Below are positions 8,616-17,794 of a stretch of DNA of 64,000 nt, one piece after another. Made by a program: the position numbers and the translations under genes. The number at the start of each line of letters is the position of its first letter. Positions within the stretch are counted from its first letter, which is position 1. The notes beneath the pieces are model-generated. The model was not told where the DNA came from, searched no databases, and was given only the letters and a program-made list of their open reading frames with translations. This stretch comes from Paraburkholderia nodosa (GTDB lineage: Bacteria > Pseudomonadota > Gammaproteobacteria > Burkholderiales > Burkholderiaceae): assembly GCF_001718195.1 (NCBI RefSeq), contig NZ_MCNV01000003.1, positions 496,001 to 560,000 on the forward strand, in the 5' to 3' direction.

Positions 8616-8649
8616 CGACACTTCGTCATCCTTATCGCTTCCCGCAACA

Positions 8650-8685
8650 AAAAAGCCCGCGCGCCTGACAGCGCACGGGCTTTTT
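8650..8685. terminator. Bidirectional terminator between the exported protein and yceI
   Basis: AAAAAGCCCG (8650-8659) pairs with CGGGCTTTTT (8676-8685), with an inner GCGC/GCGC extension. It lies between convergent genes and can serve both. Confidence 0.9.
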
Positions 8686-8722
8686 CGCATCGAGCGACGC
8701 GCGGCCCATGCCGCGCGCAAAC

Positions 8723-9313
8723 TCAGTCCGCCTTGACGCCTTCGACCTGGATCTGCAGCGTCGTCGCCGTCTTGAAGCCATACGACTGGCCCCAGTTCAC
8801 GCCGTAGTCCGCGCGGTCGAATTGTGCCGATGCGTCCGCGCCGCACACTTCACGCTTGAGCATCGGGTTCTGGAAGCACTTGAACGAGTCGATCTTCAGG
8901 TTCAGCGGCTTGGTCACGCCATGCAGCGTGAACGTGCCGATCACTTCCACGGGCTTGTCGCCTTCGAAGCGGATCGACGTGCCCTTGTAGGTGGCCGTCG
9001 GGAACTTCGCGGTGTCGAGGAATTCGGCCGAGCTCACGTGCTTGTCGAGCTTCGCGTTGCCGGTATCGATCGACGATGCGTCGATCGTCACGTCCACCGT
9101 GCCCGTCTTCGCCTCGCGATCGAGCGTGACCGTGCCCGAGCTCTTCGTGAACTTGCCGCGCCACACCGAGACGCCGCCGAAGTGATCGGCTTCGAAGCTC
9201 GGATAGGTGTGCATCGGGTCGAGGTTATAGGTCGTGGCGGCTGCGAGCGCCGGCGTGGCGACGAAGGCTGCGAGCGAGGCGGCAACGGCCGCGGCGAAAA
9301 TCGTGGTCTTCAT
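8723..9313 (-). CDS. YceI-family periplasmic protein
   Basis: A 196-residue exported lipocalin-like protein. The signal peptide ends at TPALA (about residue 24). The YceI domain shows [35 protein letters not shown] and [17 protein letters not shown]. Members bind a polyprenyl-type isoprenoid in the barrel, and several are linked to ubiquinone or cytochrome b561. Two cysteines (KCFQNP, REVCGAD) are typical of the subfamily. It lies 54 bp downstream of a second YceI paralogue and the cytochrome b561 gene, and the three probably form one operon. Confidence 0.92.
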   Translation of the reverse strand: MKTTIFAAAVAASLAAFVATPALAAATTYNLDPMHTYPSFEADHFGGVSVWRGKFTKSSGTVTLDREAKTGTVDVTIDASSIDTGNAKLDKHVSSAEFLDTAKFPTATYKGTSIRFEGDKPVEVIGTFTLHGVTKPLNLKIDSFKCFQNPMLKREVCGADASAQFDRADYGVNWGQSYGFKTATTLQIQVEGVKAD

Positions 9314-9367
9314 GAATCGATTCCTGGTGCGGGAGAAACGGGATGAAAAAGCGGTGCCGTACGCGCG

Positions 9368-9955
9368 TCAGTGCGCGGCGGACACGATGTGAAACTTGAT
9401 CTGCACGTCGTCGGCGACGATCGAGGTGTCCTTCCACTCGCCCGAGCCGATGCCGTAAGCGAGACGCTTGATCGGCAGTGTGCCGTCGAACACCTGGGTG
9501 GCGCCGTCCTTGCGGTACTGCACCGGCACGACGACGTCGGTCGTCTTGCCCTTGATGGTCAGCTTGCCGGTCACCGTGAACGCGCCGTTCGCGGCGGGCT
9601 TGATCTGCGTGGAGACGAAGGTCGCGTGCGGGAAATGCGAAGCGTCGAACCATTCGTCGCCGGCGACTTCCTTGTTGTATTCCGGCGCGCCGAGGTCGAA
9701 GCTCGCCACCTCGACGTCGAGCTTCGCGCTCGATGCCGCGACGTTCGCCGGATCGAAGCGCACGTCGGCGGTGAAGTGGTTGAAGCGCCCTTCGACCGGC
9801 ACATTCATTTGCTTGAACACGGCGCTCACGGAGTTCTTCGCGGCTTCGGCCGCGGCGTTGGCGTTCGTGGCGAAAGTCGTGGCAAGTGCCGCGCCGGCGG
9901 CGAGCGCCGCGCCGAGCGCGACGACGGAAGCAGTATGGGCAAGACGCTGGATCAT
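9368..9955 (-). CDS. Second YceI-like periplasmic protein
   Basis: A 195-residue exported YceI-like protein, divergent from its neighbour. From the ATG at 9955 the signal peptide is MIQRLAHTASVVALGAALAA and onward, ending near NANA. Domain hallmarks are VEGRFNHFTADVRFDP, EWFDASHFPHATFVST and GKLTIKGKTTDVVVPVQY. The frame is also open to an ATG at 10003 (MRHLH), which would put 16 extra residues before the signal peptide; I prefer 9955. It sits 61 bp after the cytochrome b561 gene, an arrangement similar to E. coli yceJ-yceI. Confidence 0.88.
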   Translation of the reverse strand: MIQRLAHTASVVALGAALAAGAALATTFATNANAAAEAAKNSVSAVFKQMNVPVEGRFNHFTADVRFDPANVAASSAKLDVEVASFDLGAPEYNKEVAGDEWFDASHFPHATFVSTQIKPAANGAFTVTGKLTIKGKTTDVVVPVQYRKDGATQVFDGTLPIKRLAYGIGSGEWKDTSIVADDVQIKFHIVSAAH

Positions 9956-10016
9956 GGGCAGTCGGTCCAAGGTGGAAGGTATCGGGAAATGGAGATGGCG
10001 CATGCGCGCCGCGAAG

Positions 10017-10586
10017 TCAGTCGCGCGGCGTGCCGAACGGCAGCATGCGAGAGAGGATGTTCTGGCGGTCGATCAACTGGTGCTTGATGACGGCGAGCAC
10101 GTGCAGCACGACCACGGTGAGCAGGGTGTAGTTCAGCGAGATATGCACGACGCGCAGCACGCCCTTGAGCGCGGTGTCGGGGCCGATCAGCACGGGCATC
10201 GGCCAGATGCCGAGGTACACGACCTGGATGCCGGCCGCCGAGCTGTAGAGATATCCCGTGACCGGAATCGCGACCATCAGCACGTAAAGCGCGGTATGGC
10301 CCAGGTGCGCGGCGAGCCGTTCCCAGCCATGCATAGAGCCAGGCAACGCGGGCGCGGTGTGCGTCACGCGCCAGAGAATGCGCACGAGCACGAGCGCGAG
10401 CACGGTCACGCCAATCCACTTGTGCCACGAGAAGTAGCGCAGCTTCGTGGGCGTGATGCCCGGAATGTCGGTCATGACCCAGCCGAGCGCAAAGCCCCAG
10501 ACGATCAGCGCGGCGATCAGCCAGTGCAGCAGCATGGCAACGCCGTTATAGCGGCCGGCGGGCTTGACGGTGGGGTTCATCGGCAT
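10017..10586 (-). CDS. Cytochrome b561 family membrane protein
   Basis: Inner-membrane dihaem cytochrome of 189 residues with four predicted helices. Candidate haem-ligand histidines occur in MLLHWLIAAL, FSWHKWIGV, HLGHTALYVLM and RVVHISLNY/VVLHVLAVIKH. The family moves electrons from the quinone pool or superoxide. It is the first gene of a minus-strand trio with two YceI-like proteins. Its upstream region is shared with a divergent LysR gene and contains two palindromes, so LysR control is likely. A second in-frame ATG (10580) is possible. Confidence 0.92.
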   Translation of the reverse strand: MPMNPTVKPAGRYNGVAMLLHWLIAALIVWGFALGWVMTDIPGITPTKLRYFSWHKWIGVTVLALVLVRILWRVTHTAPALPGSMHGWERLAAHLGHTALYVLMVAIPVTGYLYSSAAGIQVVYLGIWPMPVLIGPDTALKGVLRVVHISLNYTLLTVVVLHVLAVIKHQLIDRQNILSRMLPFGTPRD

Positions 10587-10645
10587 ACGACTCCATTATT
10601 CGAGGTGTGCACTTTACCCGGCCAAACCTATTCAAACAATCGTCT

Positions 10646-10686
10646 AAAATGGATGGTTATCATCCATTTTTTCGATAGATCGAAAA
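10646..10686. promoter_or_regulatory. Two palindromes between the cytochrome b561 operon and lysR
   Basis: AAAATGGATG (10646-10655) and CATCCATTTT (10661-10670) are perfect 10-bp arms around GTTAT. Immediately next, TTTTCGAT and ATCGAAAA (10669-10686) flank AG. The first has the size and dyad form of a LysR-type regulator site. Both lie upstream of the GTG start of the LysR gene. Confidence 0.7.
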
Positions 10687-10698
10687 GGACCGTACCTC

Positions 10699-11628
10699 GT
10701 GGACCGCACCTCGGACCGCTCCCCTAGCCTCGAGCAGCTGCGCGCGCTGATCGCCGTCGCCGAAACCGGCAGCTTCTCGGCGGCGGCGCGCCAGCTCGAC
10801 CGCGCGCAGTCGGTGGTCAGCTATACGATCGCCAATCTCGAGGCGCTGCTGGGCGTCGCGCTGTTCGAGCGCGGCAAGCGCAAGCCGGAACTCACGGCCG
10901 CGGGCCGCGCGATCCTCGCCGACGCGCGCCGCCTCGATCTGCTCATGGGTCAGCTTAACGCCAAGGCGGCCGGCCTGCAGAGGGGGCTCGAGGGCGAGGT
11001 TTCGCTGGCCGTGGACGTGATGTTTCCGTCGCAGCGGCTCGTCGAGGCCCTGCAGGCGTTCGCGTTCACGTTTCCCACCGTCGCGCTGAATCTCACCATG
11101 GAAGCGCTTGGCGGCGTGCTCAAGCTCGTGCTCGACGGCGACTGCGCGGTGGGGATCAGCGGGCCGAACCACAACTGGCCGCACGTGATCGAAGCCCAGT
11201 CCATCGGCACCGTGGAACTCGTGCTCGTGGCCGCCCCCTGCCATCCGCTCGCCAAGGCGGAGCACCCCGTGCGCATTTCGGATGCGCGCGAGCATACGCA
11301 GCTGGTGCTCACCGACCGCAGCCGCCTTACCGAGGGCCAGAATTTCGGCGTGTACAGCAATCGCGCGTGGAAACTCGGCGACTTGGGCGCCAAGCACCGG
11401 CTGCTGCTCGCGGGCCTCGGCTGGGGGTCGATGCCGAAGCACCTCGTGGAAGCCGATCTCGAAGCCGGTCGGCTCGTGCGCGTCGCGCTCGCGGACCGGC
11501 GCTCGGTGAACTACAACATCTCGCTGATCCATCGCACCGACGCGGCGCGCGGCCCCGCCAGCGAGTGGCTCTGCCACTACCTCACGCAAGGCACGCCGCC
11601 GCAGGCGCCGTTGCCCGACGCGCGCTGA
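10699..11628 (+). CDS. LysR-family transcriptional regulator
   Basis: A 309-residue regulator starting at GTG (10699), with AAAAGGA at 10684-10690 as ribosome site. The winged helix-turn-helix is at residues ~8-65 (LEQLRALIAVAETGSFSAAA, QSVVSYTIANLEALLGV, LFERGKRKPELTAAG). The remainder is the substrate-binding domain. It is divergent from the cytochrome b561-YceI operon with palindromes between them, the classic LysR layout; regulation of that operon and of itself is inferred. The inducer is unknown. Confidence 0.92.
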   Translation: MDRTSDRSPSLEQLRALIAVAETGSFSAAARQLDRAQSVVSYTIANLEALLGVALFERGKRKPELTAAGRAILADARRLDLLMGQLNAKAAGLQRGLEGEVSLAVDVMFPSQRLVEALQAFAFTFPTVALNLTMEALGGVLKLVLDGDCAVGISGPNHNWPHVIEAQSIGTVELVLVAAPCHPLAKAEHPVRISDAREHTQLVLTDRSRLTEGQNFGVYSNRAWKLGDLGAKHRLLLAGLGWGSMPKHLVEADLEAGRLVRVALADRRSVNYNISLIHRTDAARGPASEWLCHYLTQGTPPQAPLPDAR

Positions 11629-11728
11629 ACGCTGAACTGGCGCGGGAGCGAAGCGCGTGCGGGTTGTACGAACGCAAGCCCGCGCACGCCTGAGTCTGCC
11701 CCTGGCGAGGTAGGGTGCGCCGCCCGCT

Positions 11729-12439
11729 TCAGCCCTTCTTGACCTTGGCTGGCTTGGCCGCCTTGGCCGCCTTGGCCGCCTTGGCCGGCGCAGCCGCTGG
11801 CGCTGGCGCCGCCGCCGCGGGTGGCACCACGCCCGACCAGCCCGGCAAATAACGCGCGTCGGCATCGTGCGCGTGCGATAGCGCCTCGGCGAGCGCAGCG
11901 TCGAAGTCCTTGCGCAGGCGCGTTTCGGATACCTTACGGCGCAGATAGTCGGCCCACAGGAATTCGCTGAACGGCGTCGTGTCCTTCGCGTAGCCGCCCG
12001 CCGTGCGCAACTCGCCCGCGAGGCTGCGATACGGATCGTCGACAAGGCCGAGAAGCTGCTTCGGCAACTGGTCGAATTCGCAGCGCTCGCCCGCGGCATC
12101 GAACGGATGCACCCACTGGTCGTGCTCCATCATGCGCCAGAAGATGGTGGGCTCGAGCCACGAGAGATCCTTGAGCACCGTCACCCGCACGCTCTGCACC
12201 GACTCTTCGAGCCACGCGCGGCCAAGGTGGTGATGATCGACCACGTAGTAGCGCGACTTCGGCCCCAGCACAGCGGGAAACCAGTGCGAGTCGATGGCCG
12301 CCGCGCGCCCCTTCTTGTCGAGCGTCTGCCAGTGCGCGCGCTTGGCGTTCACCTCCCGAAAGCCCACTGTGATCTGCGTGGGACGCAACTCGTCGAGCTT
12401 CACGGTGATGAGATGGAGATCGGTGTTCGGCAGGTTCAT
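11729..12439 (-). CDS. ParB-like nuclease-fold protein (ParBc_2 type) with Ala/Lys tail
   Basis: A 236-residue protein with the ParB-like nuclease fold found in many proteobacteria and often annotated as chromosome-partitioning-like. Landmarks are KLDELRPTQITVGFREVNAK, YYVVDHHHLGRAWLEE and WMMEHDQWVHPFD-like residues (FWRMMEHDQWVHPFD). It lacks the helix-turn-helix of true ParB, so a role in segregation is doubtful. The C-terminal ~30 residues are a low-complexity Pro/Ala/Lys tail, partly encoded by a 9-bp tandem repeat, resembling histone H1-like tails. GGAGG six bases before the ATG supports the start. Function is unknown. Confidence 0.75.
   Translation of the reverse strand: MNLPNTDLHLITVKLDELRPTQITVGFREVNAKRAHWQTLDKKGRAAAIDSHWFPAVLGPKSRYYVVDHHHLGRAWLEESVQSVRVTVLKDLSWLEPTIFWRMMEHDQWVHPFDAAGERCEFDQLPKQLLGLVDDPYRSLAGELRTAGGYAKDTTPFSEFLWADYLRRKVSETRLRKDFDAALAEALSHAHDADARYLPGWSGVVPPAAAAPAPAAAPAKAAKAAKAAKPAKVKKG
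11753..11788. repeat. Four tandem copies of a 9-bp unit
   Basis: CTTGGCCGC is repeated four times (last copy ends GG), encoding the Ala-Lys repeats of the adjacent protein tail on the minus strand. Slippage could vary the tail length without shifting the frame. Confidence 0.85.
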
Positions 12440-12713
12440 GGCGGGCCTCCTGTTTTAGTGTCGGTTCGTGTCGGGGTCGATCGCGCAACGATACAGCCGA
12501 ACGGCCATGCACGCCGGTTCAATCGAACGAGCGCCGCGCGCCCCGTGCGCAGGGTCAACCCTGAGACGGGCGGGCACGCTGGATGCACGCTTTCGCCGCT
12601 TCGCCTATAAATGCGCCAAGGGACAGACGGCGCGCACCACCGCGCCCGTCATGCTCCCGCCGCTGTCAGTTGCACGTCTTCCAGGCTCAACCAACGACAC
12701 AAGCGAGGGCATT

Positions 12714-13529
12714 TTGGATCTCGAAACCATCCGCGTATTCATCATGACCCGGGGCATCGACTTCGGGACCAAGGTCGTGGCGGCGATCGTCCTGTGGATC
12801 ATCGGACGCTGGGCCATCAACCTCGTCGCCGGTGTGCTGCGCAAGGTGCTCGCGCGCAACGAGCGCGTCGATCCCACGCTCGCGCATTACCTCAGTTCGA
12901 TCCTCGCCGCCGTGTTGAACCTGCTGCTGGTCCTCGCGATCCTGCAGGTGTTCGGCGTGCAGACCACCTCGTTCGCGGCGCTCCTCGCCGGTCTCGGCCT
13001 CGCCATCGGTACGGCGTGGGGCGGGCTGCTCGCGCATTTCGCGGCGGGCGTGTTCATGCAGGTGCTGCGCCCGTTCAAGGTGGGCGACTTCGTGACGGCC
13101 GGGGGCGTGACGGGCACCGTGAAGGAACTCGGCATCTTCGGCACGACCATCATCTCGCCGGACAACGTGGTCAACATCGTCGGCAACAACAAGATCTTCT
13201 CGGACACCATCTCGAACTACAGCGCGACGCCCGTGCGCCGCGTAGAGCTGACCGCGAAGATCGCCAACGGCGTCGATCCCGTCGATGCCGCCAGCCGTCT
13301 GCGCACGGCCATCGCCAAAATTCCGAACGTTTCGCAGGAGCCGCCGCCCAACGTCGAGATTCTCTCGTTCACGCCCGAAGGCCCGCTGCTGGCTGTACGT
13401 CCCTACACCAGCAACGACTCCTACTGGCAGGTGTATTTCGACACCAACCGCACGATTGTCGAGACCTTCAAGGACGCGGGCTACCCGACGCCCGAAACGC
13501 CCTCGATCATTCGTCGCGTGGGCACCTAG
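12714..13529 (+). CDS. Small-conductance mechanosensitive channel, MscS family
   Basis: Inner-membrane channel of 271 residues that opens under membrane tension. A TTG start at 12714 is chosen because GAGGG (12705-12709) is correctly spaced and the first helix begins soon after; an ATG at 12744 is the alternative. Three helices precede the beta domain: TM1 at about 15-40, TM2 at 57-78, and the pore-lining TM3 LLAGLGLAIGTAWGGLLAHF, then AAGVFMQVLRPFKVGDFV. The segment VGNNKIFSDTISNYSATPVRR is the MscS upper cytoplasmic domain. A perfect terminator follows. Confidence 0.93.
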   Translation: MDLETIRVFIMTRGIDFGTKVVAAIVLWIIGRWAINLVAGVLRKVLARNERVDPTLAHYLSSILAAVLNLLLVLAILQVFGVQTTSFAALLAGLGLAIGTAWGGLLAHFAAGVFMQVLRPFKVGDFVTAGGVTGTVKELGIFGTTIISPDNVVNIVGNNKIFSDTISNYSATPVRRVELTAKIANGVDPVDAASRLRTAIAKIPNVSQEPPPNVEILSFTPEGPLLAVRPYTSNDSYWQVYFDTNRTIVETFKDAGYPTPETPSIIRRVGT

Positions 13530-13560
13530 CGCGCCGCGTTCGACGCGAGCGCCAAAACAA

Positions 13561-13593
13561 AACGGCATCGCCTTCGCAGGCGATGCCGTTTTT
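13561..13593. terminator. Terminator after the mscS-family gene
   Basis: AACGGCATCGCCT, loop TCGC, AGGCGATGCCGTT then TTT: a perfect 13-bp stem between convergent genes. Confidence 0.93.
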
Positions 13594-13624
13594 CCTTGCG
13601 TTGCGGCCCGAAGGCGCCGGACGC

Positions 13625-14311
13625 TCAACCGCCGTTGGGCTTGCGCACCGCGCCGCCGCGCGAGTCCTTGCGCAGCATCTTCCACACGCCGCCGATCAGG
13701 ATCGGCACGATCGCCGCGCCGATGCCGACGAGCACGATCACGTTGAGGTACTGGCGAATGAACGGAATGTTGCCGAAGAAGTAGCCGAGCAGCACGAGCA
13801 GCAACACCCAGGACAGCGCGCCCGTGACCGTGAAAAACTGAAAGCGTCGCATAGGCATTTGCGAGACGCCCGCCACGAACGGCGCGAACGTCCGCACGAC
13901 AGGAATGAAGCGCGCGAGCACGATGGTCTTGCCGCCGTGGCGTTCGTAGAATTCGTGGGTTTTCTGCAGCGCGGCGCGGTCGAGGAAGCGTTCGAGCACA
14001 GGAATGTGCGTATTGAACACTTTCGGCCCGATGGCGCGCCCAATCAGAAAGTTCACCGTATTGCCGAGGACCGCAGCCACGAGCAGCAGCACGATCAGCA
14101 CGCCGAGATTCATCTCATGCGTCGCGGCAAACGCACCGCCGATGAAGAGCAGCGAGTCGCCGGGCAGGAACGGCAGCACCACGAGGCCGGTTTCGCAGAA
14201 CACGATCAGGAACAGCACCGCGTAGACCCAGCCGCCGTATTGCTGGATGAAGACACCGAGAAACTTGTCGATGTGCAAGACAAGATTGACGAACTGCAGA
14301 AGCGTATCCAA
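13625..14311 (-). CDS. DedA-family membrane protein
   Basis: A 228-residue polytopic inner-membrane protein of the DedA/VTT superfamily, now regarded as undecaprenyl-phosphate or phospholipid flippases. The re-entrant segment FCETGLVVLPFLPGDSLLFI carries the conserved acidic residue and G-D-S. FYERHGGKTIVLARFIPVVRTFAPFVAG contains the essential arginines, and GALSWVLLLVLLGYFFG follows. The family is needed for envelope integrity, and in Burkholderia for polymyxin resistance; which member this is cannot be told. It is convergent with the mscS-family gene. Confidence 0.93.
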   Translation of the reverse strand: MDTLLQFVNLVLHIDKFLGVFIQQYGGWVYAVLFLIVFCETGLVVLPFLPGDSLLFIGGAFAATHEMNLGVLIVLLLVAAVLGNTVNFLIGRAIGPKVFNTHIPVLERFLDRAALQKTHEFYERHGGKTIVLARFIPVVRTFAPFVAGVSQMPMRRFQFFTVTGALSWVLLLVLLGYFFGNIPFIRQYLNVIVLVGIGAAIVPILIGGVWKMLRKDSRGGAVRKPNGG

Positions 14312-14500
14312 AAGTGTCCCTTATTGATCGTGGGCCGCGCGCCTGAAAAAGCGCATTCGCCCTGCGTTGCGCGAGAAGCCAAATTGATCGCGCCATGATA
14401 CCGAAAGTGCCCGTGCGCCACGAAAATTTCCCGCCAATTTCGGTGAATTTGCGCACAAAGCGCTGCTACATGAGGGTTTCGCGGCGCTGAAGCGCGTCGG

Positions 14501-14526
14501 GTCGGCTAGCGCCGACTCGCTATAAT
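14501..14526 (+). promoter_or_regulatory. mutL -10 element with an adjacent palindrome
   Basis: A perfect TATAAT (14521-14526) lies 7 bp before the mutL ATG (14534), so a normal start site would give a leaderless or nearly leaderless mRNA. Just upstream, GTCGGC (14501-14506), TAGC, GCCGAC (14511-14516) is a perfect dyad in the promoter spacer. The -35 is weak. Confidence 0.55.
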
Positions 14527-14533
14527 TGCGCGC

Positions 14534-16672
14534 ATGTCTTCGAACTCCGAACCCACCGGCGCCGTGCCGGATTCCGCCAGCGCCGCCGACACTGGCGCCA
14601 CGACCGGCGCCGCAGTCGCGTCGCGTGCCGCGCAGCCCGCGCGCGCGATCCAGGCGTTGCCCGACCAGCTCATCAGCCAGATCGCCGCGGGTGAAGTGGT
14701 CGAGCGGCCTGCCTCCGTCGTCAAGGAACTGCTCGAAAACGCGCTCGACGCGGGCGCGAGCACGCTGCGCATCCTGCTCGACGAGGGCGGCGTCAAGCGC
14801 ATCTCCATCGCCGACGACGGCTGCGGCATTCCCGAATCCGAACTCCCGCTCGCGCTCATGCGGCACGCCACGAGCAAGATCCGCTCGCTCGCCGAACTGG
14901 AGAGCGTCGCGACGCTCGGGTTCCGGGGCGAAGCGCTGGCGTCGATTGCCTCGGTCGCCGAGATGTCGATCACGAGCCGCAGCGCCGACGCGCAGCACGC
15001 CGTGAAGATCGACGGGCACACCGGCGCGATCTCGCCGGCTGCGGGCGGCCAGGGAACGACCATCGAAGTGCGCGAGCTGTACTTCAACACGCCCGCGCGC
15101 CGCAAGTTCCTGAAGAGCGAGCAGACCGAACTGGGCCATTGCCTCGAGATGATCCGCCGCAGCGCGCTCGCGCGCCCGGACGTCGCGATCTCGGTGCTGC
15201 ACAACGGCCGCGCGGTGGAGCACTGGAACGCGAGCGATCCGGCCACGCGCGTCTCGAAGATCCTCGGCGAAGTGTTCGCCACGGCGCATCTGCCGCTCGA
15301 CGAGCGCGCCGGGCCGCTCGCCGTCTACGGTTGTGCAGGGCTGCCGACGGCGAGCCGCAACCGCGCCGACCAGCAGTACTTCTTCGTGAACGGCCGCTTC
15401 GTGCGCGACAAACTGCTCACGCACGCGGTGCGCTCGGCGTATGAGGACGTGCTGCACGGCGAGCGCTACCCGTCGTACGTGCTGTTCCTCGACCTGCCGC
15501 CCGAAGCCGTCGACGTGAACGTGCATCCCTCGAAGATCGAAGTGCGTTTCCGCGATTCGCGCTCGATTCACCAGTTCGTGTTCCATGCCGTGCAGCGCGC
15601 GCTAGCGCGCCACGCGGGCGCCTCGCCCGAGACGACCTCGGGCGGCCATGCCGCGGCGCTCATCGAGCCGCGGGCGTTGCCGGGGGCCGGGGTGCTGGGC
15701 GCCTCGGTCGGGCTGGCTTCGGGCGCGGCCGACTCCGCGCGCGCAGGCGCAGCGCCCGGCTTCGGCGCGGACGGCAAGTTCGGCACCGCGAGCGTGGCAA
15801 GCAGCTTCGGCGGCGGCGCGGGTGGCCTGCCTTCGCGCGCGTCGGGCTTCGGTCAGCCAGGCGGCGGCGGTGCAGGCGCGAGCAGCGGCAACACCTGGCT
15901 GCGCCAGTCGCGCATGACGCAAGGCAGCCTGCCTGTCGCGCAGCCGCTCGCGCTATATGACGCGTTGTTCGGCCGCAAAGATGTCGGCGCCGGCACGGCG
16001 CAAGGTTCGACCGTGCTGCAGGCGCAAGACGGCGCAGTGGATGCATTCGCCACCGGCGCGCCGCACGCCGCCTTCGAAGCCGGCGAGGACCACCCGCTCG
16101 GTTTCGCGCTCGGCCAGGTTCACGGCATCTACGTGCTCGCGCAGAACGCGCGCGGCCTCGTGATCGTCGACATGCACGCCGCGCACGAACGCATCCTGTA
16201 CGAGCAGTTCAAGCAGGCCCTCGCCGAACGCTCGCTCGCCGTGCAGCCCTTGCTGATCCCGATCTCGATGACGGCCGATCCCGTCGAAACCGGCACCGTC
16301 GAGGAAGAAAAGGCCACGCTCGAAGCGCTGGGCTTCGATCTCGCCGTCCTCTCGCCCACCTCGATTGCGATCCGCGCGGTGCCCGCGCTCCTCAAGGACG
16401 CCGATCTCCAGGCGCTCGCGCGCGCCGTGCTCGCCGACCTGCACGAGTATGGCGGCTCGCGCGTGCTCACCGAGCGCCAGCACGAGATGCTCGGCACGCT
16501 CGCCTGCCATCACGCGGTGCGCGCGAACCGGCGTCTCACGCTCGACGAAATGAACGCGCTCCTGCGCCAGATGGAAGCCACCGAGCGTGCCGACCAGTGC
16601 AACCACGGCCGGCCGACCTGGTATCAGCTCACGCTCGCCGATCTCGATCGGCTCTTCATGCGCGGTCAATGA
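14534..16672 (+). CDS. mutL: DNA mismatch repair protein MutL (endonuclease type)
   Basis: A 712-residue GHKL ATPase that couples MutS mismatch recognition to strand removal. The conserved ATPase core begins near residue 45 ([20 protein letters not shown]) with [14 protein letters not shown] and [10 protein letters not shown], after an Ala/Thr-rich N-terminal extension. A long Gly/Ala/Ser linker (about 370-460) leads to the dimerisation domain. That domain has [12 protein letters not shown] (about residue 546), [12 protein letters not shown] and CNHGRPTW, the metal-binding motifs of nicking MutL proteins, so methyl-directed MutH is not needed. miaA overlaps its end by 4 bp. Confidence 0.97.
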   Translation: MSSNSEPTGAVPDSASAADTGATTGAAVASRAAQPARAIQALPDQLISQIAAGEVVERPASVVKELLENALDAGASTLRILLDEGGVKRISIADDGCGIPESELPLALMRHATSKIRSLAELESVATLGFRGEALASIASVAEMSITSRSADAQHAVKIDGHTGAISPAAGGQGTTIEVRELYFNTPARRKFLKSEQTELGHCLEMIRRSALARPDVAISVLHNGRAVEHWNASDPATRVSKILGEVFATAHLPLDERAGPLAVYGCAGLPTASRNRADQQYFFVNGRFVRDKLLTHAVRSAYEDVLHGERYPSYVLFLDLPPEAVDVNVHPSKIEVRFRDSRSIHQFVFHAVQRALARHAGASPETTSGGHAAALIEPRALPGAGVLGASVGLASGAADSARAGAAPGFGADGKFGTASVASSFGGGAGGLPSRASGFGQPGGGGAGASSGNTWLRQSRMTQGSLPVAQPLALYDALFGRKDVGAGTAQGSTVLQAQDGAVDAFATGAPHAAFEAGEDHPLGFALGQVHGIYVLAQNARGLVIVDMHAAHERILYEQFKQALAERSLAVQPLLIPISMTADPVETGTVEEEKATLEALGFDLAVLSPTSIAIRAVPALLKDADLQALARAVLADLHEYGGSRVLTERQHEMLGTLACHHAVRANRRLTLDEMNALLRQMEATERADQCNHGRPTWYQLTLADLDRLFMRGQ

Positions 16673-17649
16673 CGCAGTCCACGAAACAGGAAGGCGCAGC
16701 GCTGCCCGTCGCGTGTCTGCTCGGCCCCACGGCCTCGGGCAAGACGGCGGCCGCGCTCGCGTATGCGGCGCAGTCGGCGGCGCGCGGGCGCACGGTGGAA
16801 ATCGTGAGCGTCGATTCGGCGCTCGTGTACCGCGAGATGGACGTCGGCACGGCGAAGCCGAACGCCGCGGAGCGTGCGGCCGCCGCGCATCATCTGATCG
16901 ATATCGTCGATCCGCTGGATGCCTATTCCGCCGCCGACTTTCGTGCCGACGCGCTGCGCGTGACGGGCGAAATCGTTGCGCGCGGGAACGTGCCGCTGCT
17001 CGTGGGCGGGACGATGCTCTACTACAAGGCGCTCACCCAAGGCCTGAACGACCTGCCCTCGGCCGATCCGGCCGTGCGCGCGCAACTCGACGCCGAAGCC
17101 GCGCGCGATGGCTGGCCCGCCATGCATGCCCGCCTCGCGCAGGTCGATCCGGCCACGGCTGCACGCCTCGCCCCGAACGACTCGCAGCGCATCCAGCGGG
17201 CGCTCGAAATCTTCATGCTGAGCGGGCAGCCGATGTCGGTGCTGCTCGCCACGCCGTCCACGCGCGAAGATGAAGCCGCGCGCTACCGCTTCGTGCCCGT
17301 CGCGCTCGAGCCGTCCGATCGCAGCGTGCTGCACGCGCGTATCGAAGCGCGCTTCGATGCGATGCTCGCCGGCGGTCTCATCGACGAGGTGAAGGCGCTG
17401 CGCGCGCGCGGGGACCTGAACCCCAACCTGCCATCCATGCGCTGCGTGGGTTATCGCCAGGTTTGGGAATACCTCGATGGCGAAGTCGACTATGACACCA
17501 TGCGCGACAAGGGCGTCTTTGCCACCCGCCAGCTCTGCAAGCGTCAGCTCACGTGGCTGCGCGCCATGCCGGAGCGCATCGTCGTGGATTGCTGCGCGCA
17601 GGATGCGACCGATCAGGCCGTCGCGGCCGTAGCGCAGATCGGCGGCTGA
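16669..17649 (+). CDS. miaA: tRNA dimethylallyltransferase
   Basis: A 326-residue enzyme that transfers a dimethylallyl group to N6 of A37 in tRNAs reading codons that begin with U. The P-loop GPTASGKT is near residue 17. [31 protein letters not shown] and [16 protein letters not shown] are family signatures. The ATG at 16669 overlaps the mutL stop (ATGA), so translation is probably coupled; the frame is open further upstream only as a shadow inside mutL. The mutL-miaA order is common in proteobacteria. Confidence 0.97.
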   Translation: MTQSTKQEGAALPVACLLGPTASGKTAAALAYAAQSAARGRTVEIVSVDSALVYREMDVGTAKPNAAERAAAAHHLIDIVDPLDAYSAADFRADALRVTGEIVARGNVPLLVGGTMLYYKALTQGLNDLPSADPAVRAQLDAEAARDGWPAMHARLAQVDPATAARLAPNDSQRIQRALEIFMLSGQPMSVLLATPSTREDEAARYRFVPVALEPSDRSVLHARIEARFDAMLAGGLIDEVKALRARGDLNPNLPSMRCVGYRQVWEYLDGEVDYDTMRDKGVFATRQLCKRQLTWLRAMPERIVVDCCAQDATDQAVAAVAQIGG

Positions 17650-17794
17650 AGCCGCGTCCCCCTTTCCCCGCTTCGGCTCCCGGGCGCTTTGTGCGCCACA
17701 ACATCCCCGTTCCGTCCGCAGGCGGCGCACGTGCGTGCGTTGCCCGCGCGCCATCGCCCGCCGCAGCGCGCCACCGAAAACCGCCCTCGCCCGC

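Noticed and set aside
12611..14398. Plus-strand open frame spanning the mscS-family gene and opposite dedA
   Set aside because: Both genes are well supported in other frames and the translation is low-complexity.
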